Source: Candidatus Aegiribacteria sp.
Lineage (GTDB): Bacteria > Fermentibacterota > Fermentibacteria > Fermentibacterales > Fermentibacteraceae
DNA length: 6,048 bases
Direction: 5' to 3'
Assembly: GCA_021107345.1 (NCBI GenBank)
Contig: JAIOSX010000095.1
Location: 1 to 6,048 of the forward strand
Shown: one piece after another, positions 1 through 5,991 of the stretch
Numbering within the stretch: the stretch's first letter is position 1
Layout: each line of letters begins with the position of its first letter
The notes under the pieces: generated by a model
What the model was told of the DNA's origin: nothing
The model's input: only the letters and a program-made list of their open reading frames with translations
The model's database searches: none
Made by a program: the position numbers and the translations under genes

Positions 1-121
1 TTTCCGCAATCTCTGTTGTATCCCGTGCAGCCTGCTGCTCTTCATTTGTTCCGCCGCATGATTCGATCAACCCCACTGCAGTCAGTACAAGAATAAGCGT
101 TAATATTATTCTTCTGTTCAT
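1..121 (-). CDS. Small lipoprotein, N-terminal 40 codons only (runs off left edge)
   Basis: The ATG at 121-119 has a strong ribosome binding site, AGGAG at 132-128, six bases upstream. The translation begins MNRRIILTLILVLTAVGLIE, then Ser-Cys-Gly-Gly and an acidic, Gln-rich stretch. This is the usual bacterial lipoprotein layout: two Arg, a hydrophobic core at about residues 5-19, a cysteine at residue 22, then a flexible polar linker. Lipid attachment at Cys22 by Lgt/LspA is inferred. Glu at the -2 position departs from the usual lipobox, so the cysteine call is less certain than the signal peptide. It lies 72 nt downstream of the cysteine desulfurase-like gene on the same strand and could be the third gene of that transcript. 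The mature domain is outside the window, so no function can be given. Confidence 0.75.
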   Translation of the reverse strand, partial: MNRRIILTLILVLTAVGLIESCGGTNEEQQAARDTTEIAE

Positions 122-193
122 TGGGTACTCCTTGTATCTTTAAGAGCGTATTCGGAATTTTGAGGAAACGGCATCAGTATTATTAACCAGACG

Positions 194-1582
194 TTAGATT
201 GAATCCGGATAATGCCAGAATCCTGAAAAATCATCCCGGTAGTTTTCAGGAAGATATTCACCTGTTTCCGGAATCTGATAGTAACTGCCTTTGTATTCAC
301 CGTTACGAATCATATCAAGTGCTTCAATAAGCCTGTCCACATCTTCATGGTTGCTGTAGCATCCAAAACTCATCCTGACCATACCGGGCATTCCAGATTT
401 ATCACCATTGAGGAACTGGTCCCTCCATCTTCTGATCTCGGATTCTTCAAGATCAAGTATCTCAACAACGTATGGATGAGCGCAGAAACAACCGTTGCGT
501 ACTCCTACACCGAATTCATAACCTGCAATCGAAGCCAGCAAAGCGTGATCAACACCCTCCAGGTTAAAGGGAATGACTCCAACCTTCTCCGAAGCTTTCG
601 AAGGGTTAGTCTCGCCATAAATAGTGATACCCTCCATGGCTCCAAGCTTTTCAAGCGCGTACGAGGTCAGTTCCCTCTCGTGCTCCGCAATGCGGTCTAT
701 TCCCCTTTTCATCAGTGTTTCGGCAGCAATTGCCATGGCGATTGCTCCCATGACATTGGGACTTCCAGCCTCGTCTCTGTCCGGCATTCCGGCCCAGAAG
801 ACCTCATCGGGAGTAACCACATTTACCGTACCTCCCCCGCAGTAATCCGGGGGACTGTCAAGAAATTCGGACTTCGGGCCGATAAGTGCGCCCGTTCCAT
901 ATGGAGCGTACATCTTATGCCCTGCAAGTGCAATGAAATCAAGATGACCGGGGTCGTCATCCGGTCTCATATCTATCTTTCTGTGTGGAGCAAGCTGGGC
1001 GGCATCTATCATTATCTTCGCGCCGACTTCATGAACTTTCTCAGCCAGATGATGTATCGGTTGAATATATCCTGTAACGTTGGAGGCACCCGTTATTGCC
1101 ACAAGAGCTATTTTTCCTTTGTGTTCCCTCAGAAGAGAATCGAAATGGTCTTCATCGAACCGCCCGTCAGCTGTTGTACGCACATGGAGAGTTCTGTAGT
1201 TGTATCTCCACGGAAGATCATTTGAATGGTGTTCCATGCGCGAGGTGATAACAACATGATCACCGGGGGATTTCAGCCGGTGAGCGAGCTTGTTAATAGC
1301 CTCTGTGGCGTTTTTCACGAAAATCACCGTATTTATACTGAGATCGGCTCCAACGAACTCCGCTATTATCTTATGAGCCCTGTCGTACGCTTCCGTACAC
1401 AATCTCGATTTGAAGCCGGTTCCCCTGTGAACGCTGGAATAGTAAGATGCCAGAGCGTTGATGCCATCTACCACACTTTTCAGGGGGGGTGTACTGGCCG
1501 CGTTGTCCAGGTTGACGTAACGTACCAGTGTTCCGTCCAGAAGGGGTACTTGTCTGTCAACTCCATAGATACAATCACGCAT
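194..1582 (-). CDS. SufS/CsdB-type class V PLP enzyme (cysteine desulfurase / selenocysteine lyase family)
   Basis: By family this enzyme removes sulfur (or selenium) from cysteine (or selenocysteine), leaving alanine and a persulfide on an active-site Cys; cytosolic, no signal peptide. Numbering from the longer ATG at 1594: NLDNAAST substrate loop at 28-35, EHHSN with the PLP-stacking His at 121-125, IDAAQ with PLP-binding Asp197 and Gln200, AGHK with Schiff-base Lys227, and RNGCFCAHP at 366-374, where Cys371 aligns with the SufS catalytic Cys (RTGHHCA). The start is placed at 1582, giving 462 aa, because GGAG at 1592-1589 lies six bases before that ATG, while the ATG at 1594 has no ribosome binding site. 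About 35 C-terminal residues, rich in Tyr, Pro and Glu, extend past the usual SufS end. No SufBCDE genes are adjacent, so its role may be general sulfur or selenium supply. Arg codons: 17 AGR and 10 CGN by hand count. Family certain; substrate not. Confidence 0.9.
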   Translation of the reverse strand: MRDCIYGVDRQVPLLDGTLVRYVNLDNAASTPPLKSVVDGINALASYYSSVHRGTGFKSRLCTEAYDRAHKIIAEFVGADLSINTVIFVKNATEAINKLAHRLKSPGDHVVITSRMEHHSNDLPWRYNYRTLHVRTTADGRFDEDHFDSLLREHKGKIALVAITGASNVTGYIQPIHHLAEKVHEVGAKIMIDAAQLAPHRKIDMRPDDDPGHLDFIALAGHKMYAPYGTGALIGPKSEFLDSPPDYCGGGTVNVVTPDEVFWAGMPDRDEAGSPNVMGAIAMAIAAETLMKRGIDRIAEHERELTSYALEKLGAMEGITIYGETNPSKASEKVGVIPFNLEGVDHALLASIAGYEFGVGVRNGCFCAHPYVVEILDLEESEIRRWRDQFLNGDKSGMPGMVRMSFGCYSNHEDVDRLIEALDMIRNGEYKGSYYQIPETGEYLPENYRDDFSGFWHYPDSI

Positions 1583-1588
1583 ATTTTT

Positions 1589-1592
1589 CTCC
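1589..1592 (-). promoter_or_regulatory. Ribosome binding site that decides the start of the SufS-like gene
   Basis: On the minus strand this reads GGAG followed by six bases and ATG (1582-1580). It lies inside the codons that a longer ORF call starting at 1594 would translate. The sequence before that upstream ATG is A-rich with no purine GGAG-type motif. The shorter start is therefore favoured. Confidence 0.7.
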
Positions 1593-1626
1593 ATTTTTTG
1601 ATGATAGGCAAAGACAATCTATGAGG

Positions 1627-1638
1627 GAATTATAATTC
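1627..1638. repeat. 12-bp perfect palindrome with embedded -10-like TATAAT
   Basis: GAATTATAATTC reads identically on both strands. It lies in the 96-nt gap between the propeller gene and the SufS-like gene, about 45 nt upstream of the latter's start. On the minus strand TATAAT occupies 1634-1629, a possible -10 box with no good -35 partner at 16-18 bp. An overlapping GGGAA (1625-1629) / TTCCC (1639-1643) inverted repeat surrounds it. It could be a promoter or an operator; neither is shown by sequence alone. Confidence 0.35.
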
Positions 1639-1678
1639 TTCCCGCCACAGCGCAGAAGTGCCTGGTTCCTGATTGTAT

Positions 1679-2443
1679 CTATTCCGTGATATCAATACGG
1701 TATAGCATCATATCATCGCTGTTGCTTGCCCAGAGGTGCCCATCATCATCAATAGTCAGGCCTGCAGCGGATGAAATGATGCTATTACTAATTTCTTCAA
1801 CGGTATCCCCGGATGAATCGAAACAGCGAATGGGAATCCGGGAATCGTCGGATGCTGCCCAGATGTGTCCCACGGAATCGCGGGCAATATCCCTGGTCAG
1901 GCTGTTCCTTCCAAATGGAGTACTGTTTGTCCTGCCGTATATGCCGGGAAGCGAATAACGATAGGTTCTGTTCTGAGACCTTGAGGAGACATAGAGATAA
2001 TCCATATGCGCAGCCAGCCCCGTCACCGACGAGACAGGGTTGCCTCAACCCCCGCACATGCTTACCGATCCGATGTACTCACCTCCCGGAGAATAGAAGT
2101 ACACGTAGGCATTACTCGAGTGATTCCAGAGTCCAAGAAGAATCAGGTTATGTTCTTCGCTGAATGCCAGCCCCGTTGCGGTGAATGAGGAGGGAGTACT
2201 GCATTTGAAGGAATCAATTATTTCTCCGGTGGTGGTGTCTATGCGAAAGATCCTGTCTAAGGAGGAATCTACCGCCCAGAGAAATCCGTCTCCCCATGCA
2301 AGTCCGGTAATGCTCTCACCGGGAGATTCAAGTGTATCCAGAATTACATTTGTTTCACTGGTGGTGTTATCGGAATTCGAATTACTCAGGCAGGCTGATG
2401 AGACGATGATGGCAACAGCAATCAGCAATCCTGACATTTTCAT
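1679..2443 (-). CDS. Beta-propeller lipoprotein interrupted by in-frame TGA; candidate selenoprotein or nonsense-mutated gene
   Basis: One reading frame of 254 codons plus a TAG stop, with a single TGA at 2047-2045 (codon 133). The ATG at 2443 is preceded by AGGAG at 2454-2450, six bases away. Residues 1-18 are a lipoprotein-like signal (hydrophobic core, then VSSAC; Cys18 would be lipidated), followed by a Ser/Asn/Thr-rich linker. Five repeats of the type GLA...LWA....I.R.D...G lie at about 44-75, 88-125, 139-167, 180-214 and 224-254, resembling NHL/SMP-30-like propeller blades. Two lie before the TGA and three after it, and the frame does not change. The TGA closes a Cys130-Gly-Gly-TGA motif and is followed by a SECIS-like hairpin. 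If read through, this is an envelope-anchored propeller with a CxxU redox site in the linker between blades 2 and 3. Otherwise it is a pseudogene making a 132-residue fragment. The ligand or partner is unknown. Confidence 0.7.
2014..2038 (-). promoter_or_regulatory. Candidate bacterial SECIS hairpin just downstream of in-frame TGA
   Basis: On the minus strand the 5' arm CCTGTCTCGTC pairs with the 3' arm GACGGGGCTGG around a GGU triloop. That is ten pairs (two are G-U) and one U-U mismatch out of eleven positions. The hairpin begins 7 nt after the TGA at 2047-2045, and the loop GG lies 18-19 nt after it. Known bacterial SECIS elements, such as that of E. coli fdhF, place an apical loop with exposed G residues at a closely similar distance for SelB binding. 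This is a hand-folded structure; its significance against chance was not computed. Confidence 0.45.
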
Positions 2444-2449
2444 GGTTTT

Positions 2450-2454
2450 CTCCT
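2450..2454 (-). promoter_or_regulatory. Shine-Dalgarno site of the propeller lipoprotein
   Basis: AGGAG on the minus strand, six bases before the ATG at 2443. It is a consensus site, showing that this end of the interrupted gene still has a normal translation start. Confidence 0.75.
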
Positions 2455-2526
2455 AAACTGCAGTAATATTCTTCTTGCATTTACCTGAGTAGAGCATTTC
2501 CCATGCAAATATTGAAATCGGTGACG

Positions 2527-2532
2527 TATAAT
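2527..2532 (+). promoter_or_regulatory. Perfect TATAAT -10-like hexamer in the divergent spacer
   Basis: TATAAT on the plus strand. The hexamer 17 bp upstream is TGCAAA (2504-2509), a poor -35; a closer TTGAAA (2512-2517) is only 9 bp away. If active it would place the 10-codon leader ORF at 2590 about 50 nt into the peptidase transcript. It overlaps the possible minus-strand promoter. Confidence 0.3.
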
Positions 2533-2558
2533 GTATATTAGTTGTTGCTTACTGTAAA
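2530..2558 (-). promoter_or_regulatory. Possible sigma70-type promoter for the minus-strand genes
   Basis: On the minus strand TTTACA (2558-2553, five of six to the -35 consensus) is followed after 17 bp by TACATT (2535-2530, four of six to the -10 consensus). A transcript would start about 80 nt upstream of the propeller gene. The motifs are only moderately good. Confidence 0.3.
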
Positions 2559-2589
2559 TACCGTTCGTTTGCATTAAATCTGGAGTACA

Positions 2590-2622
2590 ATGATGGAACT
2601 CGAACATCTAACAGGTATGTAG
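2590..2622 (+). CDS. Possible 10-residue leader peptide upstream of pepF
   Basis: The sequence reads MMELEHLTGM followed by TAG. GGAG at 2582-2585 lies four bases before the first ATG and seven before the second (2593), a better ribosome binding site than that of the peptidase itself. The stop lies 81 nt before the pepF start and is followed by an imperfect hairpin. The peptide resembles no known attenuator leader and has no run of one amino acid. It may be a chance ORF, or a leader affecting transcription or translation of pepF. Confidence 0.3.
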   Translation: MMELEHLTGM

Positions 2623-2648
2623 CGCTCGATTGAAATTGTATTAACCTT

Positions 2649-2671
2649 GACAGGTTCATGACGAAACTGTC
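2649..2671 (+). promoter_or_regulatory. Imperfect inverted repeat / hairpin in front of pepF, overlapping a TTGACA box
   Basis: GACAG and TTC pair with GAA and CTGTC, giving eight pairs interrupted by one G-A mismatch, around a five-base ATGAC loop. The left arm overlaps TTGACA (2647-2652), an exact -35 consensus; the best -10 is TGAAAT (2672-2677) at a long 19-bp spacing. The element could be an operator on a pepF promoter, or an mRNA hairpin in the leader. It is followed by AATAATTT rather than a T-run, so it is not an obvious terminator. Confidence 0.3.
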
Positions 2672-2703
2672 TGAAATAATTTAAAAGACTGGATTGGATA
2701 AGT

Positions 2704-4512
2704 ATGCCTGATGAATTGAAAAGCAGAAACGAAATCCCTGCTGAGGTAAAATGGGACATAGAGGCTATCTATGCTTTAAATGATGAATGGGAAAAAGACT
2801 TCGGCGAGACAGCAGCCTTCATGGAGAACATGAAAAAATGGGCAGGCAGGCTCAGTGAATCTCCCGGAACACTGAAAGCAGCGATCGAAGAACTGCTATC
2901 ACATCTCAGACTTCTGGAAAAACTCTTCACGTATGCCAATATGAAGGGAGATGAGGATCTTGGAAATTCGCTGTACAGCGGAATGGCTTCCAGAATAAGA
3001 AGCAGATTCGTTGAATTTAGCGCTGCTCACTCCTTCTTCACTCCTGAACTCCTGGCCATACCCGAAGATACCATCAATTCATGGCTGGAAACATCGGAAC
3101 TGGAGCCTTACAGAACATGGCTTCAGGATATTCTCAGATACCGTTCTCACACCCTTTCAGAGAATGAGGAGAAGCTTCTTGCAAACACCGCTGAGATAAC
3201 AAGCGGGTTCAGCTCAGCATTCGGGAAACTCAGCAACGTTGACATGCCGGCAAGATTACCGGAGATCAAGGATGAGAACGGAAAGAGTGTCAAGCTTACC
3301 TCCGGCAACTTAAGCGCATTCCTTCAGAAAAAAGACAGAAGGGTCAGAAAGGACGCTTTCCTTGGTTTCTACGGCGAAGTTAAGGGAAATGTGGCAACAA
3401 AAGCGGCTCTTCTGGAGGGACAGGTTAAATCGGATATCTTCAGGGCAAGAACGAGGAAGTATGGTTCAGCCCTTGAGGCTTCTCTTTTTAACGACAGGGT
3501 CAGTGTTTCCGTATACGATTCCCTGATAAAATCCGTCCATGATAACCTGCCGGTGCTCCACAGATACTTCCAGTTCCGGAAAAATGCACTTGGTCTTGAT
3601 TCAACACATATGTACGATACTTCCGTTCCCATTGTACCTGAATCCAAAGCGGATTACAGCTGGGATGAGGCAGTAGACCTGACCCTGGAAGCCGTAGCTC
3701 CTCTTGGCAGTGAGTATCTTGACGCCCTTACTCAGGGCTTCAAGAACAGATGGGTGGACAGATACGAGAACATAGGCAAGAGGTCCGGTGCCTATTCGGG
3801 GGGATGTTACGATTCTCATCCCTACATACTCCATAACTTCAATGGTACGCTTCAGAGTGTATTCACGCTGGCTCACGAAGCCGGGCACTCCATGCACAGC
3901 CTTCTATCGAGAAAATCGCAACCGTATCACATGTCAGATTACAAGATCATCGTAGCCGAGGTCGCTTCAACAACAAATGAGATGCTCCTTATTGATCTGC
4001 TGCTCAAGAGGATGGATGACAAACAAGAAAAAATCTACCTGCTTGATCACCTTCTCGGCACATTCAAATCTACCCTTGTAAGACAGACAATGTTCGCAGA
4101 ATTCGAGAAACTGATCCACGAGCATGTTGAATCGGGCAACCCGCTTACACCGGATTACCTCAACAGTTCATACTACGACCTTGTAAAGCTATATCACGGA
4201 GACTCCTTTGTCTGGGACGATGAAGATGACCTTGTTGCTACTGAATGGTCCAGAATTCCTCACTTCTACTACAACTTCTATGTATACAAGTACGCGACCG
4301 GGCTTTCCTCAGCTGTTGACATATCGTCAATGATTCTTGCCGGTAAACCCGGTGCAGTCGAAAGTTTCATTGAATTCCTCAGAGGCGGTTCATCCAGGCC
4401 TCCCCTTGAACTCCTTAAAAGAGCCGGTGTGGACCTCACGACTCCCGAACCTGTGAATCTGGCCCTTCAAAAAATGGAGAATACGCTTGAGGAGCTGGAA
4501 AAGATACTGTAG
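2704..4512 (+). CDS. pepF: Oligoendopeptidase F, M3 family zinc metallopeptidase
   Basis: Cytosolic peptidase (no signal sequence) of the thimet oligopeptidase superfamily, which cleaves short peptides and so recycles products of proteolysis. At 602 aa it has the normal family length. The opening (RNEIPAEVKWDIEAIY) is typical of PepF. An N-terminal helical oligopeptidase F region occupies roughly residues 1-190 and the M3 catalytic region roughly 200-590. Zinc ligands His391 and His395, with catalytic Glu392, lie in LAHEAGHSMHS; Glu419 in VAEVASTTNE is the third ligand. The SGAYSGG segment (361-367) and the RIPHFYYNFYVYKYATG segment (from about 517) are hallmark PepF blocks. No truncation is seen. 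The ATG at 2704 has only a weak upstream site (GGA about eight bases away), but the N-terminus fits the family. Arginine codons are nearly all AGA/AGG (27 of 29), unlike the next gene. It is followed after 14 nt by the glycosidase gene. Confidence 0.95.
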   Translation: MPDELKSRNEIPAEVKWDIEAIYALNDEWEKDFGETAAFMENMKKWAGRLSESPGTLKAAIEELLSHLRLLEKLFTYANMKGDEDLGNSLYSGMASRIRSRFVEFSAAHSFFTPELLAIPEDTINSWLETSELEPYRTWLQDILRYRSHTLSENEEKLLANTAEITSGFSSAFGKLSNVDMPARLPEIKDENGKSVKLTSGNLSAFLQKKDRRVRKDAFLGFYGEVKGNVATKAALLEGQVKSDIFRARTRKYGSALEASLFNDRVSVSVYDSLIKSVHDNLPVLHRYFQFRKNALGLDSTHMYDTSVPIVPESKADYSWDEAVDLTLEAVAPLGSEYLDALTQGFKNRWVDRYENIGKRSGAYSGGCYDSHPYILHNFNGTLQSVFTLAHEAGHSMHSLLSRKSQPYHMSDYKIIVAEVASTTNEMLLIDLLLKRMDDKQEKIYLLDHLLGTFKSTLVRQTMFAEFEKLIHEHVESGNPLTPDYLNSSYYDLVKLYHGDSFVWDDEDDLVATEWSRIPHFYYNFYVYKYATGLSSAVDISSMILAGKPGAVESFIEFLRGGSSRPPLELLKRAGVDLTTPEPVNLALQKMENTLEELEKIL

Positions 4513-4526
4513 TAAGTTGCAGAATC

Positions 4527-5972
4527 GTGAAAAAAGATATTTCGGGTAAAAGTGGATTTGAGAAGTTGTTAAAGACTGTACCTGAACCTGTCATTCCTTT
4601 ACGACCCGATTTAATCGCAATGTATCAAAGATGCTGGCAGATCGGTTTGAACAAAACGGAACAGGGCACGCCAGAGAACGGATTTGTTGAACGATATATC
4701 GATGCTGCATTTGACGAACGTATTTTTCAATGGGATACATGCTTTTCTGTTGCCTGGGCTAAATACTCTCAGGGAGCACTGCCTAACATAGTCAGTCTGG
4801 ATAATTTTTACCGCAAACAGCATACCGACGGCGCTATTTCCGGCGTGATACGCAAATCGGACGGAGCGGATGACCAGGGCAAAGATGCCTGCTGGTTCAC
4901 GCGAAACAATCTTTTCTCATGGATTGAATACGAGTACTATTGCCATACAGGTGATGCCTCTCGTATACCAGCCATACTGCCAATTCTGAAAAAATATTCT
5001 GACTGGATACGACAGAATCGTCGTCATCCTAACGGACATTACTGGTGGTCAGGATGGGGAAGCGGCATGGATAACTCACCAAGAAGTATTGCTGATAAAC
5101 CATATCCGCCTTACAGCTGGATAGATTACGATGCCATTGAAGCTCTATCTGCTTACTACTTAATAAAATTGGCTCAGGTTGCAGGCGATAGAGAAACTGA
5201 GCAGATACTCAATGTTCATTACGAGAAACTCAAACAGCTGATAAACACAACCATGTGGTGTGAGGAGGACGGAATATACTGGGATCTGGATAAAGATGAT
5301 TCGTACCTGAAAGTTAAAACCGTAGCTTCTTTCTGGCCTCTCTGGGCACGTATTACTGATGATCATCAAGTCGAAAAATTAGTATCCCACCTTAATGATC
5401 CACATTCTTTCAATCGGAAACACCGGGTACCGACTCTATCCGCCGATCATCCGGAATACGAAAATGCCGGTCACTACTGGCTTGGCAGCGTATGGTCACC
5501 TGCCAATCACATGATTGTGAAAGGACTGTCAGCCAATAGCCGTCATCAAATTGCCAGAGACATCGTCTGCAATCATCTGGATAATATTGCATCAGTCTTC
5601 AGGGATACCGGAACTGTCTGGGAAAACTATTCTCCCGAGACCGCAGTCCCCGGCAAGCCGGCAAAACCTGATTTCGTCGGCTGGTCGGCTGTCGGCCCGA
5701 TCACACAGCTGATTGAAAACTATATCGGCATTACACTGGATGTTCCTGCAAATACCATTTACTGGAATCTACTTTCTCCGGAGAAAATGGGAATCCGGAA
5801 TATGATATTTGAAAATTCGCCTGTTGGAATCATCTGTGACCGGAGAAATTCAATTGAAGATCCTGTTGATATCACTGTGGAAACATCAAATACATTCTAT
5901 CTTAAAATAAACAGCGGGAAGAAAACTGAAATCAGGAAGATCAAAAAAGGAATTCACAAATATAGAATATAG
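4527..5972 (+). CDS. GH63/MGH-like (alpha/alpha)6-barrel glycoside hydrolase
   Basis: Predicted intracellular glycosidase (no signal peptide) related to mannosylglycerate hydrolases, YgjK-type GH63 enzymes and trehalase-like proteins. Visible blocks in order: FQWDTCF at 67-73, WFTRNNLFSW at 123-132, WGSGMDNSPR at 177-186 with Asp182 the expected general acid, SWIDYDA at 197-203, GHYWLGSVWSPANHMI at 315-330, and TVWENYSPE at 363-371 with Glu366 the expected general base. About 70 C-terminal residues look like the short beta region closing such barrels. At 481 aa it is a compact single-domain version. The substrate is not determined; mannosylglycerate, glucosylglycerate or another small alpha-glucoside or alpha-mannoside is likely by family. 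The start is GTG, 14 nt after pepF, with no clear ribosome binding site, so translation may be coupled to pepF. Arginine codons are mostly CGN (16 of 24), opposite to pepF, which may mean separate origin. Confidence 0.85.
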   Translation: MKKDISGKSGFEKLLKTVPEPVIPLRPDLIAMYQRCWQIGLNKTEQGTPENGFVERYIDAAFDERIFQWDTCFSVAWAKYSQGALPNIVSLDNFYRKQHTDGAISGVIRKSDGADDQGKDACWFTRNNLFSWIEYEYYCHTGDASRIPAILPILKKYSDWIRQNRRHPNGHYWWSGWGSGMDNSPRSIADKPYPPYSWIDYDAIEALSAYYLIKLAQVAGDRETEQILNVHYEKLKQLINTTMWCEEDGIYWDLDKDDSYLKVKTVASFWPLWARITDDHQVEKLVSHLNDPHSFNRKHRVPTLSADHPEYENAGHYWLGSVWSPANHMIVKGLSANSRHQIARDIVCNHLDNIASVFRDTGTVWENYSPETAVPGKPAKPDFVGWSAVGPITQLIENYIGITLDVPANTIYWNLLSPEKMGIRNMIFENSPVGIICDRRNSIEDPVDITVETSNTFYLKINSGKKTEIRKIKKGIHKYRI

Positions 5973-5991
5973 GCATTCAATTCTGTGTCTT

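Noticed and set aside
347..1225. 292-codon plus-strand ORF antisense to the SufS-like gene
   Set aside because: Its translation has no recognisable domain and is a shadow of a clearly conserved enzyme on the other strand.
1226..1624. 132-codon plus-strand ORF at the start of the SufS-like gene
   Set aside because: Another antisense shadow; the opposite strand carries the conserved substrate loop and PLP-binding motifs.
1595..1678. Terminator between the propeller and SufS-like genes
   Set aside because: Only short, poor hairpins were found and no U-tract follows on the minus strand.
1679..2026. Second half of the propeller gene as an independent gene starting at GTG 2026
   Set aside because: No ribosome binding site precedes the GTG, there is no signal peptide, and the repeat pattern continues directly from the upstream half.
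1797..2057. 86-codon minus-strand ORF overlapping the TGA region in another frame, as a possible frameshift continuation
   Set aside because: The propeller repeats continue in the original frame after the TGA, so no frameshift is needed; the overlapping frame shows no repeat pattern.
3369..3897. Minus-strand ORFs of 92 and 98 codons within pepF
   Set aside because: Antisense to the catalytic region of a textbook PepF; low-complexity translations with no family signal.
194..5972. TGA generally reassigned to a sense codon in this organism
   Set aside because: The four certain stops here are TAA or TAG, but the three long genes contain about 1,545 codons with no in-frame TGA and use TGG for tryptophan where checked, so a genome-wide reassignment is unlikely.
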